Shown here: positions 34,101 to 42,770 of the stretch, one piece after another
Layout: the number at the start of each line of letters is the position of its first letter
Position numbering within the stretch: position 1 is the stretch's first letter
Origin: JACJWR01 sp963842975
GTDB taxonomy: Bacteria > Actinomycetota > Actinomycetes > S36-B12 > UBA10799
Direction of reading: 5' to 3'
Assembly (NCBI GenBank): GCA_963842975.1
Contig: CAWJIH010000009.1
Location: 744,001-808,000 of the forward strand
Length of the DNA: 64,000 bases
Position numbers and translations under genes: made by a program
The notes under the pieces: model-generated
Databases searched by the model: none
Told to the model about the DNA's origin: nothing
Seen by the model: the letters and a program-made list of their open reading frames with translations, nothing else

Positions 34101-35221
34101 ACGTTCCATTCCCAGGTGCCAGCGTTTGTCCCAATGAGGATGAATTCGTAGCGTTGGCGTTGGAGGGCTTCAGCGCGGGCCTGCTCCAGTTCCGCGGCCT
34201 CGAGCTTGTCCCGACTTCGGCGCTGGCGGTTGGTGAGCATGACCCAGGTGGCCAATGTGGCCAGCAAGGATGCGAGCACCCCGGCCGCCAACAGTCGCAA
34301 TGGTGAGGCCAACTGCTGGGCGCCGACAAAGGCAGGCGTGGCCTCAATGCGCAGTGTCCACTCGGCGTCATAGATGTCAACTTCATCCTCCGACGACAAC
34401 CCACCAACTCCGCCGTCGCCGCTGAAGTCAGCGGTACGGAAGAACTCCTCCGTGCTGCCGTCGGGCACTTGGGAAGTGAGCGAATAGGCCAAGCCCTGTG
34501 TGTTGACCCCAGCGGCGACCTCACTCACGAGAACCGGGGCGAAGGTCCAGCCGATCGTGGCGGCTTCCCGCTCGGCAGGCGTGTTCGTGGGCGCCCCGGG
34601 CGCGTAGACGGGTAGGTAGATCAGTCGTGCCTCGCCGGGCTGCTCTGATGCCTGGCGAAGAGTCAGTGGCGCGGAAATGGACGCTTGACCCGTTGCCGCG
34701 GCAGCATCAGCAGCCGCCTTTCGGATCGGGTCGGTCGCGGCGTCAACTCCGAGTGCAGCTGCGTTTGGTTCTAGCGGTTGCAGATACTGCACGATGTAGC
34801 GGTAGTCACCTGTGTTGGGACTGAACTCCACGATCTCGAAATCGGGGAAGCCGTCGGCTTGTGCTTCCGCCAGGAATGCTTCGGTCTGCTCGGTCGGGAC
34901 TTTGCGCATGAAGCCGAATCCACCGGCGCCGGGAAACTCCACCGCCATATCGCGAGTGGCACTGTAGGAGTCGAAATTCTCTCGGTTGACACTCGTGCCA
35001 CCGGCCACCACCACAGCCCCACGGGCGCCGCGTAGGCCGTATTCAAAAATGCCGAAAGCATCGACCAGTTCGTCTTTCAATTCCGCCGAGGCGGACGTGA
35101 ATGCGCTGCGCAGCTCCGACCGGTTGTGAGCCGAATCAAGCGCTACCGCAACCCCGGACAGGAGCAGCCCGATGAGCAGGACGGATAGGGTGATGAGCCA
35201 TATCCGTCGCGATTCACCCAT
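31106..35221 (-). CDS. CHASE-domain hybrid sensor histidine kinase with receiver and HPt domains
   Basis: This membrane sensor kinase has 1371 residues. In order: helix 1 (about 7-28), CHASE-type extracellular sensor (about 40-260), helix 2 (about 308-330), two PAS domains (about 355-475 and 500-610), HisKA with His639 in ANTSHEIRTPLNAL, a HATPase domain ending TGLGLSIV, a receiver-like domain lacking the phospho-Asp (about 873-1000), a true receiver with Asp1069 (LLLDVQMPD), and an HPt domain with His1226 (LHKLRGSAGS). The HPt is the likely output to a separate receiver. ATG at 35219-35221 overlaps the upstream GGDEF gene's stop by 8 bp, making that protein the obvious partner. The ligand is unknown. 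Confidence 0.92.
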   Translation of the reverse strand: MGESRRIWLITLSVLLIGLLLSGVAVALDSAHNRSELRSAFTSASAELKDELVDAFGIFEYGLRGARGAVVVAGGTSVNRENFDSYSATRDMAVEFPGAGGFGFMRKVPTEQTEAFLAEAQADGFPDFEIVEFSPNTGDYRYIVQYLQPLEPNAAALGVDAATDPIRKAAADAAAATGQASISAPLTLRQASEQPGEARLIYLPVYAPGAPTNTPAEREAATIGWTFAPVLVSEVAAGVNTQGLAYSLTSQVPDGSTEEFFRTADFSGDGGVGGLSSEDEVDIYDAEWTLRIEATPAFVGAQQLASPLRLLAAGVLASLLATLATWVMLTNRQRRSRDKLEAAELEQARAEALQRQRYEFILIGTNAGTWEWNVQTGETRFNQRWAEIVGYTLAELEPTTIETWAQLTHPGDLGASEFLLAQHFAGESDYYDFKARLRHKDGRWVWVHDRGRVATWTPDGKPEWMFGTHLDITAERELARRLAESQELLQRGGEMARLGGWRMDVPQPGTDPALIPIAWTNATYRIHEVPNDFQPTLANSVSFYTEESRPILEAMMQRALATGEGWECDLQIRTWNGRIIWIRTLGEVERGDDGGVIAMHGVIQDIDDRRRIEEDIKRAKAEADDANAAKSRFLANTSHEIRTPLNALIGLTYLLDKSDLSPEQRDLLSKIEFAGSSLAAVINDVLDLSKVESGEMTLEELPLNLGAMTSEVVAVMASTATERGIDLQCELASGLPTLVLGDVTRLRQILTNLLSNALKFTERGGQVTVSLSSTGVVDGAAKFRISVKDTGIGIPDEALKRLFTPFTQVDSSTTRTHGGTGLGLSIVQRLAEMMDGSVEVASTAGLGSEFWVDVSLRVPGDDSALVPRNSSSAIRVCVATPDAAERRDLVALCRSLGWQTDQKESGAALIASLRAAARTGQLPQVLVMRWHMGDSDAATIMANARAALGERALPSVVLVGDQEQSFAELHPSSAWAVRTIREPLDASQLFNAVSEAAASVVADRDGTEATSNALGGLTIAVVDDSELNLLVARRILELHGATVAAETGGFAALELLRTADFSIDALLLDVQMPDIDGNEVARRIRSELGLTQLPIIALTADALITERDAAFAAGMNAFLTKPFETAELVRTIVELTRSANSVPTGDDDAGFSYEPGAEQPRGGSGDWPDIAGIDDPAAIKDILGGDAETFLSLVAALLAEHDPDQLRASATRVGSADRDDIRQQLHKLRGSAGSLGATATAETAGRLETGIRGGELSDAELHDGLLLLADQLDDIRDHLPDDTGRMPSSDDSDASGGGTNTQLPLDTGELRYFRALLTNHDLAADSWLNDADDQLRATLGSADHAALQSAVRNLQFDRAAELIDRHLAASS

Positions 35222-36278
35222 TGAGTTCCGAACCGCCCGGGGACCCAAGGGCGTGGGCCGTCCCGTCGCCGGCAGCGGGTCGGTAATTCGTCAGCGCCTC
35301 CACCCGGACCTGGTCCCGACCCTCTGCTTTTGCAGCGTAGAGAGCACGATCAGCAGCCAGCAGAAGCAGGTCTGGGCTCAGCAGGCCGGTGTCACTACCC
35401 CTCTCCGATAGCGCGTCGCCACGGCCACTTGGAACGTAGGTTGCGCCCCCAACGGACACGGTGACTATGTCGGCGACCGGACTTGCGGGATGCGACAGTT
35501 GCAGTTGGCGGACAGTTGAGTGCAGCCGAGAAGCAAGAGTCTGGGCTTCGCGCGGTCCCAGATCTGGCGCCACAAGCACGAATTCGTCGCCTCCGTAGCG
35601 GGCTAGCTGGGCGCCGGACTCGGCAACTGCATCGGTGAGGCCGGTGGCGACTGCTCGCAGGCAGTCGTCGCCGAGTTGATGCCCGAGCGTGTCGTTGTAT
35701 TCCTTGAAGTGGTCGACATCGATCATGAGGACTGTCAGTGGGGTGCGCTCACGAAGGGCACGCAGCCACTCTTTGGGGAGCCGCTCCTCAAAAGCGCGAC
35801 GATTCCCGATGTTGGTGACGGCATCCTCCACAGCGCTTTGTTTCAGTAGGTCGGTCAGACGCTTGAGTCGGAGATGGGTTGCGACTCGAGCGCGCACCAG
35901 CGGAGCGAGGGGCGGTTTCGCAATGAAATCCACCGCGCCGGCCGCCAATCCGGCAAGTTCGTCGGCGTGGCTGTGGTGACTGGTGATGAAGATCACGGGG
36001 ACGTCATCCCAGGTGGGATCGCGCTTGAGTTCGAGGCACACGTCGAGACCGGACATGTCAGGCATCTCAATGTCCATCAGTACCAGATCTGGGCGCTGGC
36101 GCCGAGCCAGTTCGATCGCCTCCTTGCCGTTGGTGGCGTATCGAAGACGCCCCGAATCGGCCAGGATGCGGCCCAAGATCATGATGGCTGTGGGGTCGTC
36201 GTCGACCACCAGTATTTCGGCCGGGGAATCGTGATGGGGACGCCCTGGGGTGTCTGCCTCGTCACGGCTGGTGGCCAT
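35214..36278 (-). CDS. Response regulator with GGDEF domain (predicted diguanylate cyclase)
   Basis: This 354-residue protein has a receiver domain (residues 20-140, phospho-Asp69 in LMDIEMPD) followed by a GGDEF domain with an intact YGGDEF at 228-233 and DVDHFKEYND upstream. It should make cyclic di-GMP when its receiver is phosphorylated. The usual RxxD inhibitory site before GGDEF reads ESGA, so product inhibition at that site is probably absent. ATG at 36276-36278 has GGGAGGAGG about 8 nt upstream and is preferred to a longer frame. It precedes the hybrid kinase with an 8-bp overlap, suggesting a dedicated phosphorelay. No EAL or HD-GYP phosphodiesterase is in the window. Confidence 0.92.
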   Translation of the reverse strand: MATSRDEADTPGRPHHDSPAEILVVDDDPTAIMILGRILADSGRLRYATNGKEAIELARRQRPDLVLMDIEMPDMSGLDVCLELKRDPTWDDVPVIFITSHHSHADELAGLAAGAVDFIAKPPLAPLVRARVATHLRLKRLTDLLKQSAVEDAVTNIGNRRAFEERLPKEWLRALRERTPLTVLMIDVDHFKEYNDTLGHQLGDDCLRAVATGLTDAVAESGAQLARYGGDEFVLVAPDLGPREAQTLASRLHSTVRQLQLSHPASPVADIVTVSVGGATYVPSGRGDALSERGSDTGLLSPDLLLLAADRALYAAKAEGRDQVRVEALTNYRPAAGDGTAHALGSPGGSELNG

Positions 36279-36426
36279 GGGTGCCGCCTCCTCCCATTCG
36301 CCTCCGCCGCAGAGTGTGTCGAGCCCTGGGTGAAACGATGTGCTCAGGTGCCTCACCATACCGGTACTTGACTAGGGCAAGGGCCCCACGGAGGATCTTG
36401 CGGATGTCGTTGTCGGGACCCCCGCA

Positions 36427-36432
36427 TAGGCT
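36427..36432 (+). promoter_or_regulatory. -10 element of a probable leaderless promoter (uvrA)
   Basis: TAGGCT is followed by 6 nt and the GTG start of uvrA. No -35 at normal spacing and no LexA box were recognised in the 160-bp gap. A TTGACT at 36368-36373 may serve another start. Confidence 0.5.
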
Positions 36433-36438
36433 GGGGTC

Positions 36439-39285
36439 GTGCTGGAACGGCTGATCGTGCGAGGCGCACGCGAACACAACCTCAAAGACGTTTCCCTAGA
36501 TCTCCCAAGGGACGCGCTCATTGTGTTCACCGGGCTGTCCGGATCCGGCAAGTCCAGCCTCGCATTCGACACGATCTTCGCCGAAGGACAACGCCGCTAT
36601 GTAGAAAGCCTCAGCGCGTATGCCCGGCAGTTCTTGGGCCAGATGGACAAACCAGATGTCGACTTCATCGAAGGCCTTTCCCCGGCTGTCAGCATCGACC
36701 AGAAGTCCACCTCGCGAAATCCTCGTTCCACGGTCGGCACGATCACCGAGGTGTACGACTACCTGCGGCTACTCTTCGCCCGGATCGGTAGGCCGCACTG
36801 TCCAAAATGTGGTCGTCCCATCTCCCGGCAGCATCCGCAGCAGATCGTCGACCAAGTGCTTGCGCTCGAAACCGGCACCAGATTTCAGGTGCTGGCCCCG
36901 GTGGTGCGGGAGCGCAAGGGCGAATTTGTGGATCTGTTCCGGACCCTGCAGACGCAAGGGTATTCCCGAGTCCGGGTGGACGGGGCGATTGTTCAACTTG
37001 CGGACCCACCCTCGTTGAAGAAGCAGGAGAAGCACACCATCGAGGTGGTTGTTGATCGACTCGTGGTGAAGCCGGAAGCCAAACAGCGACTTACTGATTC
37101 GGTGGAGACTGCGTTGCGGCTTGCTGGTGGCACCGTCACGTTGGACTTCGTTGATCGACCCGAGGATGCCGAAGACCGCATCAGGGTTTTCTCCGAGCAC
37201 CTTGCGTGCCCCTTCGACGGGCTCAGTTTCGAAGAACTCGAACCCCGCTCGTTCTCGTTCAACTCACCGTTTGGCGCCTGCACCGAATGCACCGGCCTCG
37301 GCACGCGGCACGAGGTCGACCCAGACTTGGTGATTCCAGACCCTGATCTGCCGCTTGCAGATGGTGCGGTTGCGCCCTGGGCATCGGGGGCGAGCGCGGA
37401 CTATTTCCAGCGCCTGCTGGCGGCCCTCGCGGAGGACCAGGGTTTCGATTTGGGCACCCCGTGGGCCGATCTCCCGTCAAAGGTCCGCAAGACAATCTTG
37501 GCTGGCCAGAAGTCTTCGGTGACGGTGAAGTACCGCAATCGATATGGCCGCGAACGCTCGTACACCACGGGCTTTGAAGGGGTGATCCCGTACATCCAGC
37601 GGCGACATGCGGAGGCCGAGACTGACTCCGGTCGGGAGCGTTTTGCCGGCTACATGCGGGAGGTGCCGTGCCCGGCCTGCCAGGGTGCGCGGCTGAAACC
37701 AGTGAGCCTTGCGGTCACGGTTGGAGGCAGATCGATAGCGGAGATCGCCTCGCTGCCGATTGGTGAGGCCCTTGTGGTGCTTCGGTCGATGGAACTTGAT
37801 GATCGGGACGCAGCGATCGGCTCGCGGGTGCTGAAGGAAATTGGCGAGCGGTTGCAGTTCTTGGTGGACGTCGGGTTGCACTACCTGTCGCTGGATCGAC
37901 CAGCGGCCACTTTGGCCGGCGGCGAGGCCCAACGTATTCGTTTGGCCACTCAGATCGGGTCGGGATTGGTCGGGGTGCTCTATGTGCTCGACGAACCAAG
38001 CATTGGCTTGCATCAACGAGACAATCGTCGCCTCATCGAGACCCTTGTACGGCTGCGCAACCTCGGCAACACCTTGATCGTGGTGGAGCATGATGAAGAC
38101 ACCATCAAGGCCGCGGATTGGGTCGTTGACATCGGCCCCGGGGCCGGCGAACATGGCGGGCAAGTGGTGGTAAGCGGGCCGGTCTCGGAGTTGCTTGCGT
38201 CACCGGACTCGGTCACCGGTGCTTACGTTGCCGGCCGGCAACGCATCGATGTTCCGAGTGTCCGCCGCGACCCCGACCCGGACCGGTCCTTGCGCATCGT
38301 GGGTGCGCGTGAGCACAACCTTCGCAAGGTGGATGCGGTGCTTCCCCTGGGTTGCCTCGTTGCGGTCACCGGAGTCAGTGGGAGCGGAAAATCCACCCTG
38401 ATCAACGATGTGCTTTTCCGGGTACTTGCCCGGGAGTTGAACGGGGCTAGGACGGTACCTGGCCGCCACACCAGAGTGGAAGGTCTGGAGCACCTCGACA
38501 AAGTGGTGCACGTTGACCAGAGCCCGATCGGACGCACGCCACGTTCGAATCCGGCCACGTACACCGGAGTGTTCGACCACGTCCGCAAACTGTTCGCCCA
38601 AACCGAGGAAGCCAAAGTTCGCGGATACCTTCCGGGGAGATTCTCGTTCAACGTCAAAGGTGGTCGCTGTGAGGCGTGCACCGGCGACGGCACGATCAAG
38701 ATCGAGATGAACTTCCTGCCCGACGTATACGTGCCATGCGAGGTGTGCCACGGGGCGCGCTACAACCGGGAAACCCTGGAGGTGCACTTCAAAGGCCGGA
38801 CCATCGCCGAAGTCCTGGACATGCCCATCGAGGCTGCTGCGGACTTCTTCGAGGCGGTCCCAGCGATAGCCCGGCACCTGCGCACGTTGGTTGATGTGGG
38901 TCTCGGTTATGTCCGGCTGGGCCAACCGGCACCTACCCTCTCCGGTGGCGAAGCGCAGCGGGTCAAACTCGCCGCCGAACTGCAGAAGCGCGCCACCGGA
39001 CGCACCATCTATGTGCTCGACGAACCCACCACTGGGCTGCATTTCGAGGACATTCGAAAGCTGCTGCTGGTGCTGCACCGCCTCGTCGATACCGGAAACA
39101 CGGTGTTGGTGATCGAACACAACCTAGACGTGATCAAAACGGCCGACTGGTTGATAGACATGGGCCCGGAAGGCGGATCCGGGGGCGGGACGGTGGTGGC
39201 AACCGGGACTCCGGAACAGGTGGCGTTGGTGCCGGAGAGCCACACCGGAGCATTCCTGGGCCAACTCCTCGGCGTGGCTCGCTGA
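36439..39285 (+). CDS. uvrA: Excinuclease ABC subunit A
   Basis: This 948-residue ABC-type ATPase detects damaged DNA and loads UvrB. Two nucleotide-binding halves are visible: Walker A GLSGSGKSS near residue 32 and GVSGSGKST near 645, with two LAGGEAQR or LSGGEAQR signatures. Zinc-finger cysteines occur as CPKC and as CEAC with CEVC. The GTG start at 36439 gives the standard N-terminus LERLIVRGAREHNLKDV and lies 6 nt after a -10 element, without a Shine-Dalgarno sequence. It heads the Rieske-uvrC-rapZ-yvcK-whiA stretch, with a 102-bp gap before the next gene. Length and motifs are complete. Confidence 0.97.
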   Translation: MLERLIVRGAREHNLKDVSLDLPRDALIVFTGLSGSGKSSLAFDTIFAEGQRRYVESLSAYARQFLGQMDKPDVDFIEGLSPAVSIDQKSTSRNPRSTVGTITEVYDYLRLLFARIGRPHCPKCGRPISRQHPQQIVDQVLALETGTRFQVLAPVVRERKGEFVDLFRTLQTQGYSRVRVDGAIVQLADPPSLKKQEKHTIEVVVDRLVVKPEAKQRLTDSVETALRLAGGTVTLDFVDRPEDAEDRIRVFSEHLACPFDGLSFEELEPRSFSFNSPFGACTECTGLGTRHEVDPDLVIPDPDLPLADGAVAPWASGASADYFQRLLAALAEDQGFDLGTPWADLPSKVRKTILAGQKSSVTVKYRNRYGRERSYTTGFEGVIPYIQRRHAEAETDSGRERFAGYMREVPCPACQGARLKPVSLAVTVGGRSIAEIASLPIGEALVVLRSMELDDRDAAIGSRVLKEIGERLQFLVDVGLHYLSLDRPAATLAGGEAQRIRLATQIGSGLVGVLYVLDEPSIGLHQRDNRRLIETLVRLRNLGNTLIVVEHDEDTIKAADWVVDIGPGAGEHGGQVVVSGPVSELLASPDSVTGAYVAGRQRIDVPSVRRDPDPDRSLRIVGAREHNLRKVDAVLPLGCLVAVTGVSGSGKSTLINDVLFRVLARELNGARTVPGRHTRVEGLEHLDKVVHVDQSPIGRTPRSNPATYTGVFDHVRKLFAQTEEAKVRGYLPGRFSFNVKGGRCEACTGDGTIKIEMNFLPDVYVPCEVCHGARYNRETLEVHFKGRTIAEVLDMPIEAAADFFEAVPAIARHLRTLVDVGLGYVRLGQPAPTLSGGEAQRVKLAAELQKRATGRTIYVLDEPTTGLHFEDIRKLLLVLHRLVDTGNTVLVIEHNLDVIKTADWLIDMGPEGGSGGGTVVATGTPEQVALVPESHTGAFLGQLLGVAR

Positions 39286-39387
39286 CGGGTCACGGCGTAG
39301 CGTGGCACTCGGGTCACAACGACTATCCGACTGCAACTCTTGGGAAAGGTCCGAAAGGGACTCGTGGACATCGGTGAAGGAGCGCAC

Positions 39388-39855
39388 ATGGACAGCCAAA
39401 GCGAGAACACACCCCGGCAGGAACTGCCGCGGCGCGCAGTGCTCGGTATGGGCGCCCTCGGCGTAGCGGGGTTGACGTTGGCCGCCTGCGGCGGTGCGTC
39501 GGGGGAGTCAGTTGAGTCTGGGGCCGCCGACGCGGGTGCCGATTCGGGCGGCGCTGGCACCCCAGGAGATGCCGGTCCGGCGTCGGCGATTCCGGTGGGC
39601 GGCGCTGCAATCGTGGCAGTCCGCGACACCGCCTACGTCGTGGCGCAACCCAACGAAGGGGAGTTTGTGGCGCATAGCGCTGTCTGCCCGCACCAAGGCT
39701 GTTTGTGCAATGTGCTTGCCGACAATAAGGCGATCTGCCCCTGCCATGGCAGCGAGTTCGACGCCGACACCGGTGCAGTCGAAAAGGGCCCGGCCACGAG
39801 GGGATTGGCGCCGGCTAGCGTCGAAGTGGTCGACGGCACGCTGCAGATCACCTAG
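39388..39855 (+). CDS. Tat-exported Rieske [2Fe-2S] lipoprotein
   Basis: This 155-residue precursor has a twin-arginine signal (Arg15-Arg16 in PRRAVLGMGAL) ending in the lipobox LAAC, with Cys34 as the lipidated residue. A Gly/Ala/Ser-rich linker of about 40 residues follows, then a small Rieske domain. Its cluster ligands are Cys100 and His102 (CPHQGC) and Cys117 and His120 (CPCHGS); Cys105 and Cys119 can form the stabilising disulfide. It is a free-standing extracytoplasmic electron carrier with no oxidase or cytochrome partner nearby. ATG at 39388 has AAGGAG 6 nt upstream. Similar genes occur near uvrA and uvrC in other actinobacteria, from memory, without a known link to repair. Confidence 0.92.
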   Translation: MDSQSENTPRQELPRRAVLGMGALGVAGLTLAACGGASGESVESGAADAGADSGGAGTPGDAGPASAIPVGGAAIVAVRDTAYVVAQPNEGEFVAHSAVCPHQGCLCNVLADNKAICPCHGSEFDADTGAVEKGPATRGLAPASVEVVDGTLQIT

Positions 39856-39896
39856 TCAACCGATTCCGCCGGCGACTCCCATTCGAGACTCCCTCC

Positions 39897-41861
39897 ATGG
39901 CTGACCCACGTACCTACCGACCAGCGACCGGAAGTATCCCGACGGAACCTGGGGTCTATCGATTCCGAGACCAGCACGGCCGGGTCATTTACGTTGGGAA
40001 GGCCAAGAACCTTCGTAGCCGACTGAGTAGCTACTTCAGCGATCTGGCATCGCTGCACCCACGGACGCAGGCAATGGTCACCGCGGCCGCCGATGTCGAC
40101 TGGGTGACGGTCGGCACTGAGGTCGAAGCACTACAACTCGAGTACTCCTGGATCAAGGAGTACGACCCACGGTTCAACGTGCGTTACCGGGACGACAAGT
40201 CCTACCCCTTCCTGGCCGTGACCTTGAGCGAGGAGTTCCCGCGGGCGGTGGTGATGCGTGGGGCCAAACGCAAGGGCACCCGCTACTTCGGGCCATACGC
40301 CCACGCCTGGGCGATTCGGGAAACCGTCGACCTGTTGCTGCGGGTGTTTGGCATCCGGACCTGCTCAAACGGCGTCTATCGACGGGCGGCTGCAGTCGGC
40401 CGACCCTGCCTGTTGGGCTACATCGACCGTTGCTCGGCGCCCTGCGTCGGACGGGTCGACGCCGAAGAGTACGGCCAAATTGTGGACGGCTTCGTAGCCT
40501 TTATGGACGGTCGGACGGCGCCGGTGATCAACGCGTTGACGGCCGACATGAAGCAGGCGGCAGCGGAACTGGACTACGAACGCGCTGCTCGACTACGTGA
40601 TGACCTCGGCGCGCTCACTCGCGTGTTGGAACGCAACGCGGTGGTTTTCGGCGACGGCACGGATGCGGACCTCTTCGGGCTCTGCGCCGACGAGTTGGAG
40701 GCCGCGGTGCAGGTGTTCCACGTGCGCGCCGGGCGGATTCGGGGCCAGCGCGGCTTTGTGGTCGAGCGTGTGGAGGACACGGACCCGGGCGGGCTGATCG
40801 CGGCCATGCTGCAACAGTTCTACGGCGGCGAGGAACCCGAGCAGGTGCCAAAAGAGGTACTGGTATCGCACAACCCTCCCGATCTCGCAGGGTTGCGGGA
40901 ATGGTTGACAAGCCATCGCGGCGCCAACGTGGATATTCGCGTGCCACGTCGGGGCGACAAACGTGCCTTGATGTCCGAACTCACTCGAAATGCCGAACAG
41001 TCGCTCGTGATGCACAAGGCGAAAAGGGCCGGCGACTTGACCACCCGCAGCCAGGCGCTCTCGGAATTGCAGGAGGCATTGGACCTTCCCGAGGCGCCGT
41101 TGCGAATCGAGTGCATCGATGTGTCGAATCTGCAGGGAACCGATGTCGTGGCGTCGCTAGTGGTGTTCGAGGACGGCCTCGCACGGAAGTCGGACTACCG
41201 GCGCTTCAACATTCGCGAACCGCGGGACGACACCGCCGCTGTCGCTGAAGTGGTCACACGTCGATTCCGCAGATATCTGCAGCAGCGACACGAAGGCACC
41301 GAATCCCAAATTGACGCCACCGACGCCAACGACGACCTCACCAAGGAGTCGGCCAGTTCGCGGGGCTCGTTTGCATATCCACCCAGCCTGTTGGTGATAG
41401 ACGGCGGTGCCCCGCAGGTGAACGCTGCAGCTGCTGCGCTGGCTGAACTTGGGATCGACGACATCTCCGTCTGTGGGCTGGCGAAGCGACTGGAGGAGGT
41501 GTGGCTCCCTGGTGACTCCGACCCAGTGATCCTGGACCGTCAGAGCCAGGGTTTGTACCTGCTGCAACGGGCGCGCGACGAAGCGCATCGGTTTGCGGTC
41601 GCAGGCCACCGAGCAAAACGCTCCGGGCGGATGACGGCTAGTGCCTTGGACAGCATCCCCGGTGTGGGCGAGCACCGACGCAAGGCACTGCTCAAGCATT
41701 TCGGTTCGCTGCGGAAACTGCGACAAGCCTCCGCGGACGAAGTAGCCTCAGTTCCGGGATTCGGGCCAGCCACGGCCGCCGCGGTGGTCCAAGCCCTTGC
41801 AGGCGACGCTGTATCACCGGCAGTAAACGTCACCACTGGCGAGATCCTCGCCGACAACTGA
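39897..41861 (+). CDS. uvrC: Excinuclease ABC subunit C
   Basis: This 654-residue nuclease makes both incisions around a lesion. The N-terminal GIY-YIG domain contains PGVYRF and IYVGKAKNLRSRL (residues 18-44). A UVR/UvrB-binding segment is near 215-240 (LDYERAARLRDDL). The RNase H-like endonuclease domain begins at ECIDVSNLQGTD, and a tandem helix-hairpin-helix closes the protein (SIPGVGEHRRKALL, SVPGFGPATAAAV). ATG at 39897 has no clear Shine-Dalgarno sequence, but the N-terminus fits the family. It is 41 bp after the Rieske gene and 10 bp before rapZ. Confidence 0.96.
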   Translation: MADPRTYRPATGSIPTEPGVYRFRDQHGRVIYVGKAKNLRSRLSSYFSDLASLHPRTQAMVTAAADVDWVTVGTEVEALQLEYSWIKEYDPRFNVRYRDDKSYPFLAVTLSEEFPRAVVMRGAKRKGTRYFGPYAHAWAIRETVDLLLRVFGIRTCSNGVYRRAAAVGRPCLLGYIDRCSAPCVGRVDAEEYGQIVDGFVAFMDGRTAPVINALTADMKQAAAELDYERAARLRDDLGALTRVLERNAVVFGDGTDADLFGLCADELEAAVQVFHVRAGRIRGQRGFVVERVEDTDPGGLIAAMLQQFYGGEEPEQVPKEVLVSHNPPDLAGLREWLTSHRGANVDIRVPRRGDKRALMSELTRNAEQSLVMHKAKRAGDLTTRSQALSELQEALDLPEAPLRIECIDVSNLQGTDVVASLVVFEDGLARKSDYRRFNIREPRDDTAAVAEVVTRRFRRYLQQRHEGTESQIDATDANDDLTKESASSRGSFAYPPSLLVIDGGAPQVNAAAAALAELGIDDISVCGLAKRLEEVWLPGDSDPVILDRQSQGLYLLQRARDEAHRFAVAGHRAKRSGRMTASALDSIPGVGEHRRKALLKHFGSLRKLRQASADEVASVPGFGPATAAAVVQALAGDAVSPAVNVTTGEILADN

Positions 41862-41871
41862 AAGGGTTTCC

Positions 41872-42769
41872 ATGCTCCCGCAGGAGTCAGCGGCAGCCGA
41901 AGGCGCCGTGCAGCCCGAGCTACTCCTGGTCACCGGCATGTCCGGTGCCGGACGATCCACCGCCGCCCGCGCGCTGGAAGATCAAGGATGGTTCGTCATC
42001 GACAACCTGCCGCCAGCGTCTGCTGTCGGAGGCCGTGGATCAGGTGGCCAGAAAAAACGCCGTGGACCGTTTGGCGATCGTGCTCGACGTTCGATCCGGG
42101 CTCTTCTTTGAGGAGTTGCCGCGCGCCGTCGCACAATTGCGGCACGAGTCCGAGCATGTGCGGGTGCTGTTTCTCCAGGCCAGCGATGACGTGCTGGTGC
42201 ATCGATTCGAATCGAACCGGCGCCCGCATCCGCTACAGCAGGGTGGGCGCCTGCTCGACGGGATCGCCCGCGAGCGCGAGGTGTTGCGATCACTGCGCGC
42301 GGAGGCCGATCTTGTGATCGACACCGGAACCCTGAACGTTCATGACCTGCGCCGACGAATCGATGCTGCTTTCGAGGGGGATCTCGATACTCGGCTGCGG
42401 GCCACCGTGATGTCCTTCGGTTTCAAATACGGCATCCCAGTGGACGCGGATCTGGTGGCCGATGTCCGATTCCTACCCAACCCTCACTGGGTGGCCGAAC
42501 TGGAGCCGCTGACTGGCCGCGATGAGCCGGTCGCGGAGTATGTGTTCAGCCATGCTGAGGCGCGCGAGTTCTTGGAGCAGTACGCGAAGTTGATTGATGT
42601 GGTGGCCGACGGCTACCTGCGAGAGGGGAAAAGGTACGTGACAGTAGCGGTGGGGTGTACCGGCGGAAAGCACCGGAGTGTGGCCATGGCGGAGAGTCTT
42701 GGGCGCCGTTTGAAGAAGAAAGGTGTGCAGACGTTGGTGATGCATCGCGATATGCCGGAGGTCGGCTGA
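41872..42769 (+). pseudogene. rapZ: RapZ/YvcJ nucleotide-binding protein, frameshifted as assembled
   Basis: The N-terminal frame (ATG 41872) carries the Walker A motif VTGMSGAGRSTAARAL and runs to FVIDNLPP. The remaining 85 percent is in the next frame: LLSEAVDQVARKN, LDVRSGLFFEELPRAV, FGFKYGIPVDADLV, DVRFLPNPHW and the family's GCTGGKHRSV. One surplus base at about 42008-42020 separates them; dropping it gives NLPPRLLSEAV. The total is 898 nt, 3n+1, or about 298 residues, a normal length. RapZ-family proteins bind nucleotides and, in some bacteria, small RNAs or amino-sugar metabolites. The rapZ-yvcK-whiA order is typical of Gram-positives. An assembly insertion is more likely than a null mutation. 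Confidence 0.9.
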
Positions 42770-42770
42770 C

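Noticed and set aside
35222..35248. TTG start at 35246-35248 for the hybrid kinase
   Set aside because: ATG at 35219-35221 gives a cleaner N-terminus just before helix 1 and a typical 8-bp coupling overlap.
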